Source: a bacterium (GTDB lineage: Bacteria; Calditrichota; Calditrichia; RBG-13-44-9). Taken from it: DNA of 35,623 bases. Below the pieces are notes generated by a model, which was given only the letters and a program-made list of their open reading frames with translations, was not told the origin of the DNA and did no database searches. Of this stretch, positions 1 through 7,756 are shown in pieces. The stretch's first letter is position 1. Every line of letters starts with the position of its first letter. The stretch lies in assembly GCA_020350205.1 (NCBI GenBank), contig CP070707.1, forward strand, positions 2,083,652-2,119,274. The letters are read 5' to 3'. A program made the translations under genes and the position numbers.

Positions 1-1
1 A

Positions 2-970
2 GGCTCTGAACTGCTACTCGGCATTGGTGATGACTGCGCCGTAGTGAAAATCGAACCGGATCGTGCCCTGCTTCTCACCTGCGATATTCAGGTCCAGGAC
101 CGTCATTTTCTTTTGCAAAATATTTCCGCTTATCAACTGGGAAGGCGCGCCATGGCGGTCAATCTAAGTGACATTGCCGCCATGGGTGGCCGGCCTCTGT
201 ACGCCCTGGTTTCCCTGGGCCTTCCACCCCACTATTCTGTATCGGACTATGAAGCATTATTTCAAGGAATGCGTGATGAGCTGAAATCTTTCAAAGCCCT
301 GATCATCGGAGGGAATCTGGCTCAGACCGAGCAAAAATTAATCATCGATATCACCCTGACCGGAGACGTGCATCCGGATCATTATATAGAGCGGAAGGGG
401 GCCAGTGTAGGAGATAAAATTTATGTAACGGGTCAGGTGGGCGCTTCCGCGGCAGGGTTTTATATTCTACAGAAATATGGTGTAAAATATCCCCGGGAAT
501 ATCAATCCCTGGTCCAAGCTCACCTTCAGCCACACCCAAGGGTCGAAATCGGCCAAAGACTGGCGCAGAATCAGCTGGCTTCCGCCATGATTGATATAAG
601 TGATGGTATTGCCAGCGATCTCTATCATATCTGCAGGATGAGCGGGGTTGGAGCAGAGATTGAGCTTGATGCGATTCCTGTTCCCCAAAAATTATCTAAA
701 GTTGCGCGGGTTTGCCAGCAGACGGAAGAAAACTTAATTTTACACAGCGGAGAAGACTATGAACTCCTGTTCACCACCCGGCCGGAGATACCAGAGGCTG
801 AATTCAGAGAGATCGGATTAGATTATGGTGTTCCTATTTCCTGTATCGGCCGGATTATAACACAATCAAATGGTTATCTGATCATTGAAAAAAATGGTCA
901 GCGGAATCTGCTGCAGCCCGGGGGATGGGATCATTTTAAGAGTAAAAGAAAAGAAACGGAGGCAGAATGA
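2..970 (+). CDS. thiL: Thiamine-monophosphate kinase ThiL (5' end cut off)
   Basis: ThiL phosphorylates thiamine monophosphate to the cofactor thiamine diphosphate, using ATP, in the cytoplasm. The frame is open from base 2 and already carries the family's N-terminal GIGDDCAVV motif before the first possible internal start (GTG at 44), so the true start lies off the left edge. Further ThiL/PurM-like signatures follow: NLSDIAAMGG, a glycine-rich IIGGNL segment, DISDGIASDL and the late HSGEDYELLF motif. About 322 codons are visible, close to the usual family length, so only a short N-terminal piece is missing. The stop overlaps the thiD start (ATGA), which indicates translational coupling in a thiamine operon. 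Assignment is secure. Confidence 0.95.
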   Translation, partial: GSELLLGIGDDCAVVKIEPDRALLLTCDIQVQDRHFLLQNISAYQLGRRAMAVNLSDIAAMGGRPLYALVSLGLPPHYSVSDYEALFQGMRDELKSFKALIIGGNLAQTEQKLIIDITLTGDVHPDHYIERKGASVGDKIYVTGQVGASAAGFYILQKYGVKYPREYQSLVQAHLQPHPRVEIGQRLAQNQLASAMIDISDGIASDLYHICRMSGVGAEIELDAIPVPQKLSKVARVCQQTEENLILHSGEDYELLFTTRPEIPEAEFREIGLDYGVPISCIGRIITQSNGYLIIEKNGQRNLLQPGGWDHFKSKRKETEAE

Positions 971-1770
971 CTATAAAGAAAGCACTTACCATTGCCGGAT
1001 CGGACAGTGGCGGTGGTGCCGGGATTCAAGCTGATCTCAAAACATTTTCCGCTTTTGGGGTCTATGGCATGTCTGCAATCACAGCATTAACGGCCCAAAA
1101 CACCATCGGTGTTCAGAGCATTCAAGAAATTCCGGCAGAGTTTATTCAGAAGCAAATCGAGAGCATCATGACGGATATAGGTACCGATGCTGCCAAAACA
1201 GGAATGCTGGCCAACCAGGAAATTGTGGGCGTGGTGGCAGAGGCAATCAATTCTTTTCACATCCCTAATCTGGTGGTGGACCCGGTGATGGTGGCTAAAA
1301 GCGGTGATCACCTGCTGGCACAATCTGCCCGAATAGCTATGAAAGAAAAACTGATCCCTTTGGCAGAAGTCATTACTCCCAATATTTTTGAAGCCGAAGC
1401 CTTGGTCGGATACACCGTGGATAATCTCGAAAAAATGAAACAGGCGGCCAGAGATCTGCATCAGCTGGGCTGTCGATGGGTGGTTATCAAAGGTGGTCAT
1501 ATCTCTCTCGAGAATCAATCAATGGATGTGGTCTTTAATGGCAGTGATTATTATATTCTTAAGTCGGTACGTTTTGATACCCGGAATACCCACGGTACCG
1601 GATGTACTTTTGCCTCCGCTATCGCAGCCTCATTAGCAAAAGAAATACCGCCACTGGAAGCAATTAAAAGAGCTAAGGATTTTATAACCGAAGCGATCCG
1701 AAGCGGCTTAAGTATTGGAAGCGGGCATGGGCCCACTAATCATCTGGTTGGTGTCCACTCCAAGTGGTAG
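967..1770 (+). CDS. thiD: Hydroxymethylpyrimidine/phosphomethylpyrimidine kinase ThiD
   Basis: ThiD phosphorylates HMP and HMP-phosphate to HMP-pyrophosphate, the pyrimidine half of thiamine. The 267-residue protein has the ribokinase-like fold signatures of the family: AGSDSGGGAGIQADLKTF at the N-terminus, TALTAQNT, DPVMVAKSG in the middle, and the anion-hole/catalytic HGTGCTFASAIAA near residue 215. Length is normal for a stand-alone ThiD without a ThiE fusion. The ATG lies inside the thiL stop region (4-base overlap), so the two are probably translated as a coupled pair. No riboswitch can be seen because the operon's 5' end is outside the window. Confidence 0.96.
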   Translation: MTIKKALTIAGSDSGGGAGIQADLKTFSAFGVYGMSAITALTAQNTIGVQSIQEIPAEFIQKQIESIMTDIGTDAAKTGMLANQEIVGVVAEAINSFHIPNLVVDPVMVAKSGDHLLAQSARIAMKEKLIPLAEVITPNIFEAEALVGYTVDNLEKMKQAARDLHQLGCRWVVIKGGHISLENQSMDVVFNGSDYYILKSVRFDTRNTHGTGCTFASAIAASLAKEIPPLEAIKRAKDFITEAIRSGLSIGSGHGPTNHLVGVHSKW

Positions 1771-1811
1771 TGAAAAAGAAATCGTCTATGCAGGCACCTC
1801 AAACAATCTGA

Positions 1812-2528
1812 ATGAGCATGCCGAAAAAAAATCATGATACCAAACCCGGGTATTCTGCCCTGATAATAGGTGAAACCGGATTGGTGGGAAAATACTGTTT
1901 ACAAAATTTACTGCGGGACCCCCAATACAGCAAGATCACTGTTCTGTCCCAGAGAGACCTTTCCCTGCCTCATCAAAAATTAACCGTTCACATCATCGAT
2001 TTTGAGAAGATACATCAATTTGCTGATCTCATAGAAGCCGATCACATTTTTTACGCCCCGTGGACAGCCCTAAGAACTGCCGGACCCCGGGAAAATTTTC
2101 GCAGGGTCGTTTTTAGTTATCCTATGCAAATTGCACAAATCTCACAAAAAAAGAGTATAAAACAGTTTATGATGTTAAGTACACTCACCGCCTCAAGTCA
2201 ATCCCGCTTTTTTTATAACCGGGTGAGGGGTGAACTGGAAGAAGCCATCACGAAAATACCATTCCAGACCGTCCTTGTCTTTCGAACTTTATTGATTCTG
2301 GGAAAACATCAGGAAAACAGTCCCGCTCAGAAACTGGTGCAGATGGTTTCACACCTATTCAATCCTTTATTATGCGGGAAGCTCCGCCGATTTCGGCCCA
2401 CCCATGCCAGAGTTATTGCAACAGCCATGACGGAATTTGCAAAAATAAAGCTAAGGGGTATCCACATTTTTGAACCTGATCAGATGCAATTCTTTTATAA
2501 TCAGCTTTCAAAAAAAGGACACCCCTAA
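1812..2528 (+). CDS. NAD(P)-binding Rossmann-fold protein (HTATIP2/epimerase-like)
   Basis: A 238-residue protein with an N-terminal dinucleotide-binding loop, ALIIGETGLVGKY (GxTGxxG), then a beta-strand ITVLSQR. It continues as a short SDR-like protein with a TLTASS segment near residue 122 and a following YNRVRGELEEAI that has the tyrosine/lysine-region layout of atypical SDRs, although the classical YxxxK is replaced by YNRVR. This resembles NAD-dependent epimerase/dehydratase-like oxidoreductases of the HTATIP2/NAD(P)H-binding type; the substrate cannot be told. It starts 41 bases after thiD and may share its transcript. There is no clear Shine-Dalgarno; ATG 1818 is an alternative start. 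It ends facing tatA on the other strand. Confidence 0.8.
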   Translation: MSMPKKNHDTKPGYSALIIGETGLVGKYCLQNLLRDPQYSKITVLSQRDLSLPHQKLTVHIIDFEKIHQFADLIEADHIFYAPWTALRTAGPRENFRRVVFSYPMQIAQISQKKSIKQFMMLSTLTASSQSRFFYNRVRGELEEAITKIPFQTVLVFRTLLILGKHQENSPAQKLVQMVSHLFNPLLCGKLRRFRPTHARVIATAMTEFAKIKLRGIHIFEPDQMQFFYNQLSKKGHP

Positions 2529-2595
2529 GTGATCATCCGCCCTTTATTTTTGGTTACTGTTCACAATGATCTGACTTCTTGGTAATCCTCAATAA

Positions 2596-2844
2596 TCAGA
2601 TTTCCGTTTTCTCATTTTTCAAATGAGTGTCGGTGATTACATTTTTCTGACTTCTGGCAGATCCGGTCGTATCCTCTTCCATTACTTTTTTTAATTCAGA
2701 GAGATTCGAATTTACCGCTTTCTTGAACTCAAAAATACTCACACCCAGAGATCGTGCTATTTCCGGTAATCTTTTAGCCCCAAATAACAAAAGGATCACC
2801 AGTAAAATGACTAGGATCTCGCCCATTCCAATACCGCCCAACAT
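2596..2844 (-). CDS. tatA: Twin-arginine translocase subunit TatA/TatE family
   Basis: An 82-residue TatA-type protein: a short N-terminal membrane helix (about residues 9-20) with Glu9, then the hinge LLFGAKRLPEIARSLG (Phe21-Gly22, Lys24, Pro27) and an amphipathic helix EFKKAV, followed by a charged tail. TatA oligomers form the conduit for folded proteins carrying twin-arginine signals. An AAAGGA ribosome site lies 5 bases before the ATG. It follows the 106-residue hypothetical gene by about 20 bases on the same strand. No tatC or separate tatB lies nearby. Glu at the polar position of the helix is TatB-like, but the overall pattern and length fit TatA of bacteria with minimal systems. Confidence 0.93.
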   Translation of the reverse strand: MLGGIGMGEILVILLVILLLFGAKRLPEIARSLGVSIFEFKKAVNSNLSELKKVMEEDTTGSARSQKNVITDTHLKNEKTEI

Positions 2845-2864
2845 AGGTATCCTTTCTCAAAATT

Positions 2865-3185
2865 TTAATCGGGGTAAAATCTTCTGAAAACAATATCGGT
2901 AAAAGCAATGACTTCGCGTTCCCGCATCGTACGCTTCTGACGTACAAATTCATCTTCCATTTTTTGAAAGCTACTGCTCCAATTCTTAAGTGTATTAAGG
3001 ACTTGAATAAATTCATCATACCGAACCGCATTATTTTCAAACAGATTCTTCACAAATTTTTTCTTTTCTTTCCGGCTGATCAACGATTCAATTGAGGGGG
3101 GTACGGGCCGCTTTCTTTTTCGAAGGTTTTTCCCCGATTCGAATATTTCATAAATCGGATCAGTTTCTCTTTCAAATAATTTCAT
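2865..3185 (-). CDS. Hypothetical protein upstream of tatA
   Basis: A 106-residue, strongly charged, probably soluble protein that I do not recognise. It has a basic stretch (residues about 20-30, RKRKRPVPPS) followed by predicted helical segments rich in Lys, Glu and Phe (KEKKKFVKNLF, and NTLKNWSSSFQKMEDEF). No signal peptide or membrane segment is visible. A good ribosome site (AAAGGA, 8 bases before the ATG) and tight spacing to tatA support it as a real gene cotranscribed with tatA. Confidence 0.7.
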   Translation of the reverse strand: MKLFERETDPIYEIFESGKNLRKRKRPVPPSIESLISRKEKKKFVKNLFENNAVRYDEFIQVLNTLKNWSSSFQKMEDEFVRQKRTMREREVIAFTDIVFRRFYPD

Positions 3186-3289
3186 ATCAATGTTCCTTTA
3201 TACAGTCTTTTCAATCCGAAAAACATATACTTATTCGCCACCGATTTGCTTTAAAATTCTGCAAACATTCAATGCTGTTCATCCGGGTA

Positions 3290-3445
3290 TTATTTCTTTT
3301 TTTTCTTTGGTCCTATTTTTTGAGACAGTTCCGCAGGTGGAACAGGATCCTTTGATATAAGCACGCGATAAAAACTATAAAACATGAGTCCAAGTAGAAA
3401 ACTTGCCAGAACAACCAACGATACATAGGAGAAAATATTTGACAT
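3290..3445 (-). CDS. Small single-pass membrane protein, 51 aa
   Basis: Translating the minus strand from ATG at 3445 gives 51 residues ending at TAA. The first half is one hydrophobic helix (about residues 6-28, containing SLVVLASFLLG). It is followed by a proline-containing linker (DPVPPAEL) and a poly-lysine C-terminus (five consecutive Lys), so the tail is probably cytoplasmic by the positive-inside rule. An AGGGG ribosome site lies 7 bases before the ATG. It sits in the minus-strand run between the 113-residue and 106-residue genes. The layout recalls small accessory membrane peptides of respiratory or secretion complexes, but no family can be named. Confidence 0.6.
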   Translation of the reverse strand: MSNIFSYVSLVVLASFLLGLMFYSFYRVLISKDPVPPAELSQKIGPKKKKK

Positions 3446-3551
3446 TTTAAACCCCTGATATTTTAATTTTTAGTCTACACCAATCGAACCAAATTTCAAT
3501 CCGTTCAAGGAAAGCACATTAATTTGGTACGTGAAATTTCCGGGTCAGGGG

Positions 3552-3893
3552 TCAACCCGCTGCAGTGTATTCACTGGGAGGAAATTTGTAGCATACAAGG
3601 GGGGAATTATATCCTGAAAAGAGGTGATTAATTTGATAATCTCGTATACTTTCGCAATTCTGATAAGGGTGATATTTTGAAATTTTTATGCTATGCACTT
3701 CCCAAGAATGCAATCCTCTGGGAATTAAAAGCGATTGGTTTCCTTCCTGGGGAGCGGTTAAAAAATAAAGATCGGCATAACTTTTTGTATAGGATTCAGT
3801 GGATCTGACATTTACGACTGATATAATGGACAAAGTCAGGTAAAAAAAAGCAAGAATAACAAAAATGTGCTTTCGAAACGGAGTAAATACCAC
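3552..3893 (-). CDS. Hypothetical membrane-anchored or exported protein
   Basis: A 113-residue protein starting at GTG. Residues about 10-28 (FVILAFFYLTLSIISVV) form a single hydrophobic segment that could be an uncleaved anchor or signal peptide. The rest looks extracytoplasmic and carries two cysteines (CESIRDY and LVCYKF) that could form a disulfide. A GAGG element lies about 11 bases upstream of the GTG, which is a little far. No family is recognised. It shares strand with its neighbours up to tatA. Confidence 0.5.
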   Translation of the reverse strand: MVFTPFRKHIFVILAFFYLTLSIISVVNVRSTESYTKSYADLYFLTAPQEGNQSLLIPRGLHSWEVHSIKISKYHPYQNCESIRDYQINHLFSGYNSPLVCYKFPPSEYTAAG

Positions 3894-3990
3894 TTCTCTC
3901 TTAACCTCGCGAAATTACCCAATAATTTACAGAAATGTTTGATTGGAGGGAAATGAAATTTTTTGAATTATTCCGGATATATATTAAATC

Positions 3991-4224
3991 TTACCAGGAT
4001 GCCGGTGATTTGGAAGAGGAGATGCCGGAATTAAAAAATCTGTCCTCAATGGATCCGTAAGTACGGTATACCAGGACCTGACTTGATCGAAAACGGGCTG
4101 CCAGGCGCTTGGCCTTTTGGATAGCTTTATCTTTGTTCTCATAACTGCCTAATATGACGCTGTCCCTGAGGACTAACCATTTATCTTTTTTTAAAAAAAC
4201 GCGAAATATATATCTCGCAGCCAT
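3991..4224 (-). CDS. Small DUF2188-like protein
   Basis: A 77-residue protein resembling the DUF2188 family of small proteins. It has an N-terminal beta segment (YIFRVFLKKDKWLV) with a tryptophan, a middle helix of Ala/Lys repeats (NKDKAIQKAKRLAARF) and a closing strand with the pattern SQVLVYRTYGSIED, which matches the family's 'h-x-x-dG-x-I' end. The function of the family is unknown. ATG 4224 is preferred over the TTG at 4230 because the AAAGGA ribosome site ends 6 bases before the ATG but directly touches the TTG. It is the first gene of the minus-strand run leading to tatA. Confidence 0.65.
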   Translation of the reverse strand: MAARYIFRVFLKKDKWLVLRDSVILGSYENKDKAIQKAKRLAARFRSSQVLVYRTYGSIEDRFFNSGISSSKSPASW

Positions 4225-4429
4225 ACACAATCCTTTAAAATTTCTTAATTATACTCCTTCAGGTTACTTTAGATTCACATTTTCGATACATTTTCATAAA
4301 ACTTAAATCAACAGCGATAAATATCTTTCTCCAAATAAGAGACCCACCCAACTCTTGAGGAGGTATAGACTCAAATACCATTGATTCTAGAAATATCAAA
4401 AATCCCAATAATAACTCAATTTTTTCCGC

Positions 4430-4458
4430 TTGATTACATTTTTGAAAATGGTTAAATT
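4430..4458 (+). promoter_or_regulatory. Possible sigma70-type promoter of galT-glgA
   Basis: TTGATT (4430-4435), a 17-base spacer and TAAATT (4453-4458) would start transcription about 30 bases before the galT ATG. The region is very AT-rich, so chance matches are likely. The remaining gap from 4225 holds no recognisable gene; it contains an isolated AGGAGGT at 4357-4363 with no usable start codon behind it. Confidence 0.35.
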
Positions 4459-4497
4459 TTATAAATATATAAAAAATATTAAATAAACTACTGTTTT

Positions 4498-5496
4498 ATG
4501 CCGGAACTTCGAAAAGACCCTGTGATTGGAAGATGGGTTATTATTTCCACCGAACGCGGGAGAAGGCCTTCAGATTTTGCTGAGGTAGAGAAAAAAAAAC
4601 ACGGTGGTTTCTGTCCATTTTGCTATGAGCATGAAGATAAAACACCCCCGGAGATATTCGCCATCCGGCCGGATAAATCCGGTCATGACCAGCCGGGATG
4701 GACGCTGCGGGTGGTTCCCAACAAATTTCCTGCCCTGCGCGTGGAAGGTCAGTTGAACCGGCAAGGTGAGGGATTATACGATAAAATGAATGGTGTGGGG
4801 GCTCACGAAGTTATTATTGAAACTCCGGAACATTTCAAAGATCTGGCAGACCTTGATATTTCCGGTATCCACGATGTGTTCTGGATTTACCGGGAAAGAA
4901 TCCTGGATCTGAAAAAAGATATGCGTCTAAAATACGCTATGATTTTTAAAAACCATGGTATGACGGCGGGTGCTTCCCTGGAGCATACTCATTCTCAACT
5001 GATTGCCACACCCATCATCCCCAAAACTGTTGTTGAAGAAATGGTGGGAGCGGAGCAATATTTTGAGTATAAAGATCGTTGCATTTTCTGTGACATCATC
5101 CGTCATGAGATGCATGAGAGAGTAAGGGTAGTTTACGACGAGGAACTTTTTATTGCTCTAGAACCCTATGCACCGCGGTTTCCGTTTGAAACATGGATTC
5201 TCCCCAAAAATCATTTCTCGCATTATGAAACCATCTCGGATGAAATGCTCAATCATCTTTCGGTCACCATGAAGGAAGTTCTGGGAAGAATTAATATCGC
5301 ATTAAATTATCCGCCGTATAATTTTGTGATTCACACCTTCCCTATGCAGGACGATGCAAACGATTATTATCACTGGCATATCGAACTGATGCCAAAATTA
5401 ACTAAAGTCGCAGGTTTTGAGTGGGGAACGGGATTTCACATAAATCCAACCAGTCCTGAGGATGCGGCTCAGTATTTAAAACAGATTACTCTTTAA
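4498..5496 (+). CDS. galT: Galactose-1-phosphate uridylyltransferase (GalT family)
   Basis: A 332-residue HIT-superfamily nucleotidyltransferase. GalT transfers UMP between UDP-glucose and galactose-1-phosphate in the Leloir pathway. The N-terminus PELRKDPVIGRWVIIS is typical, with zinc-site cysteines C39 and C42 (CPFC). The active-site motif is E162-HTHSQ, with His165 as the expected uridylylated residue, in place of the HPHGQ of E. coli. A second CIFC pair is at 195-198 and HWH at 292-294. It is joined to glgA by 14 bases. That pairing occurs in other bacteria and suggests a role in sugar-nucleotide supply for glycogen rather than only galactose use; substrate preference is inference. Confidence 0.92.
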   Translation: MPELRKDPVIGRWVIISTERGRRPSDFAEVEKKKHGGFCPFCYEHEDKTPPEIFAIRPDKSGHDQPGWTLRVVPNKFPALRVEGQLNRQGEGLYDKMNGVGAHEVIIETPEHFKDLADLDISGIHDVFWIYRERILDLKKDMRLKYAMIFKNHGMTAGASLEHTHSQLIATPIIPKTVVEEMVGAEQYFEYKDRCIFCDIIRHEMHERVRVVYDEELFIALEPYAPRFPFETWILPKNHFSHYETISDEMLNHLSVTMKEVLGRINIALNYPPYNFVIHTFPMQDDANDYYHWHIELMPKLTKVAGFEWGTGFHINPTSPEDAAQYLKQITL

Positions 5497-5510
5497 TCCA
5501 GAGGTATCGA

Positions 5511-6989
5511 ATGACACCCTTAAAAATTTGTTATGTTTCTTCAGAAGTTGTTCCATTTGCCAAAACTGGAGGCCTTGCCGATGTCGCCGGTGCATTACCG
5601 GTTGCTCTCAAGGAAATGGAGCAAGATGTACGGGTTATGATGGCAAATTATAAATCCATTAATGAAAGAAAATTTGTATTGCGGGAAGTCATCCGATTGA
5701 AGGAAGTTAAAGTAACCCTGGATGCAGAGACCAAAATTGTAGATGGAAAAACTGCCTTCTTGCCGAACTCCAAAGTTCATGTCTATTTTTTACATATTCC
5801 CGACTATTTTGACCGCAAAGAACTTTACGTCGATCCCGCAACGGGCAAAGACTTTAAAGATAATGCCGAACGTTTTGCTTTTTTCAGCAAAGCGACATTG
5901 GAAACCCTGAAATTGCTTTACTGGCAACCCGATATTATTCATTGCAATGAATGGCAGACAGCCCTGATCCCCTTCTACCTGAAAACCCTCTATAAGGATG
6001 ATGAGTTCTTCAAAAATACCAAAACGGTACTGACACTCCATAACCTGGCCTACCAGGGTATCTTTCCTCTGGAAAAAGCGAAAAAAATTGAAATCCCCAA
6101 AGAATATATTAAGACCGGAGCTGAATTTGAATTTTACGGAAAGCTCAACCTGCTGAAAGGAGGAATTCTTTTCGCGGATGTGTTAAATACGGTCAGTGAA
6201 AAATATGCCGAGGAGATTACATCGGATCCGGAGTTCGGTTTTGGATTTGAAAAGATTCTGGCCAGTAGAAAGAAGGATCTGGTCGGTATCCTGAACGGTG
6301 TCGATTATGAAAACTGGTCTCCTGAGACTGACAATCTGATTCCCCAGAAATATTCCTGGAACAAACTGGAAGCAAAGATTCAGAATAAAAAAGTATTGTG
6401 CAAACAGAATAATCTAGAATTTAAAGAAGATGTGCCCGTGATTGGAATTATTTCCCGCCTGGCCGATCAGAAGGGATTTGATCTGATTGAAGAGGTTGCA
6501 ACTGAGTTGATGGAAATGGACCTTCAAATCATTATTCTGGGTACCGGAGACACCAAATATCATAAATTCTTTGAAAAACTGGCCAAGAAGTATCCTCAAA
6601 AAGTAGCGATCAATCTTCGCTTCGATAATAAAATGGCACATTTGATTGAGGCGGGTGCCGATATCTTTCTGATGCCCTCCCGGTTTGAGCCTTGCGGATT
6701 GAATCAGATGTACAGTCTCAAATATGGAACTGTACCGGTGGTCAGGGAGACCGGAGGACTGGCAGATACCATCCTGGATTATAACGCTAAAACCGGTGAA
6801 GGCACAGGTTTTACCTTCAAAAAATATCAAGCCAAGGAAATGTTGAAGGCAATCACCCGGGCAGTAAAAACCTTTTCCAATAAAAAAATTTGGAACGATA
6901 TTCAAAAAACCGGTATGAAAAAGGATTTTTCCTGGACTAAATCCGCAGAAAAATACATGTCACTTTATGAAAAAGTGATGGGTAAATAG
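5511..6989 (+). CDS. glgA: Glycogen synthase (GT5, GlgA)
   Basis: A 492-residue GT5 glycogen/starch synthase, which elongates alpha-1,4-glucan from ADP-glucose (sometimes UDP-glucose) with retention. The donor-binding KTGGLADVAGALP motif begins at Lys18. The C-terminal Rossmann domain carries SRLADQKGFDLI and the catalytic RFEPCGLNQMYSLKYG with Glu393 and Cys395, then RETGGLADT. Length is normal. An AGAGG ribosome site precedes the ATG, and the gene is followed at once by a strong terminator, so galT-glgA is a two-gene operon. Confidence 0.96.
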   Translation: MTPLKICYVSSEVVPFAKTGGLADVAGALPVALKEMEQDVRVMMANYKSINERKFVLREVIRLKEVKVTLDAETKIVDGKTAFLPNSKVHVYFLHIPDYFDRKELYVDPATGKDFKDNAERFAFFSKATLETLKLLYWQPDIIHCNEWQTALIPFYLKTLYKDDEFFKNTKTVLTLHNLAYQGIFPLEKAKKIEIPKEYIKTGAEFEFYGKLNLLKGGILFADVLNTVSEKYAEEITSDPEFGFGFEKILASRKKDLVGILNGVDYENWSPETDNLIPQKYSWNKLEAKIQNKKVLCKQNNLEFKEDVPVIGIISRLADQKGFDLIEEVATELMEMDLQIIILGTGDTKYHKFFEKLAKKYPQKVAINLRFDNKMAHLIEAGADIFLMPSRFEPCGLNQMYSLKYGTVPVVRETGGLADTILDYNAKTGEGTGFTFKKYQAKEMLKAITRAVKTFSNKKIWNDIQKTGMKKDFSWTKSAEKYMSLYEKVMGK

Positions 6990-7005
6990 ATCTGTTTCTT
7001 ATTAT

Positions 7006-7040
7006 AAAAGCCTCCGGCCCCTCTTAGCGGAGGCTTTTTT
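7006..7040 (+). terminator. Rho-independent terminator after glgA
   Basis: An 11-bp perfect stem (7006-7016 with 7028-7038, AAAAGCCTCCG paired to CGGAGGCTTTT) around an 11-base loop, ending in a six-T run. It lies 17 bases after the glgA stop. The A/T-symmetric stem could also act on the minus strand, but no gene ends there. Confidence 0.92.
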
Positions 7041-7063
7041 ATTTTGTTAAAATCCGGAAAAGT

Positions 7064-7666
7064 ATGGAAAATATTCCAAAACCTGCGGTTTTTCTTGACC
7101 GAGATGGAACAGTCTGCGAGGAGGTCGGTTACCTTAGCGACATCGACCAGCTTCGCCTAATTCCGACCGCAGCAAAAGCAATTGGTATCATAAATCAGGC
7201 GGACTGGAAAACCATTATCGTCAGTAATCAGTCCGGAATTGCCCGGGGTTATATGACTGCAGAGGTAGTGGATCAAGTCAACCGGCAATTGCTTAATCTG
7301 TTGCAGCTGGAGGGTGTCAAGGTCGATGGCATCTATTATTGCCCGCATCATCCGCAGGGACTTCCACCCTTTGATATAGACTGTGCTTGTCGTAAGCCGG
7401 GCGGAGGCATGCTGCAAAAGGCAGCCCGGGAACATCAATTGGCTCTAGACCGGTCAATCATCATTGGGGATAAAGTCTCCGACGTGGAAACCGGCCAGCA
7501 GCTGAATATACCGGGCATCCTGGTACGGACCGGTTTTGGAGAAGGAGAAATAAAAAAATATCAGCATCAATGGCAACAGGCGCCAGACTATATTGCCAGA
7601 GATATACTGGATGCGATACAGTGGTGGTTTAACGGAATGACACAAAAACCGGATTCGGCCAAATAA
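7064..7666 (+). CDS. gmhB: D-glycero-D-manno-heptose-1,7-bisphosphate 7-phosphatase
   Basis: A 200-residue HAD-family phosphatase that removes the 7-phosphate of heptose bisphosphate on the way to ADP-heptose. HAD motif I is D12-R-D14-G-T, motif II lies in IVSNQSGIARG, and motif III/IV in CRKPGGGM and IIGDKVSDVE. The structural zinc ligands typical of GmhB are present: C93-x-H95 and C107-x-C109. Whether it acts on the alpha or beta anomer cannot be told from these motifs. With gmhA at 8512 this gives two steps of heptose synthesis in one cluster. Confidence 0.93.
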   Translation: MENIPKPAVFLDRDGTVCEEVGYLSDIDQLRLIPTAAKAIGIINQADWKTIIVSNQSGIARGYMTAEVVDQVNRQLLNLLQLEGVKVDGIYYCPHHPQGLPPFDIDCACRKPGGGMLQKAAREHQLALDRSIIIGDKVSDVETGQQLNIPGILVRTGFGEGEIKKYQHQWQQAPDYIARDILDAIQWWFNGMTQKPDSAK

Positions 7667-7756
7667 AAGATTACACATAAGGCCTTTTCAAAGCACTTGA
7701 TTTGCAGAATTGGCTGCATTACTTTAAATTTGTTAAACTGTAGATGGTATCAAACC

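Noticed and set aside
3516-3560. Possible terminator hairpin (CGGGT...ACCCG) at the end of the 113-residue gene on the minus strand
   Set aside because: The stem is only about 5 bp and the following stretch is not a real T-run.
4357-4440. AGGAGGT ribosome-site-like sequence that might start a small gene before galT
   Set aside because: No ATG, GTG or TTG lies at a suitable distance; the nearest TTG (4380) is 16 bases away and gives only 24 residues of AT-rich sequence.
7697-7756. TTG start giving 20 extra residues on the GGGP synthase
   Set aside because: The extra segment has no similarity to the family N-terminus, and the family pattern fits a start at ATG 7757.
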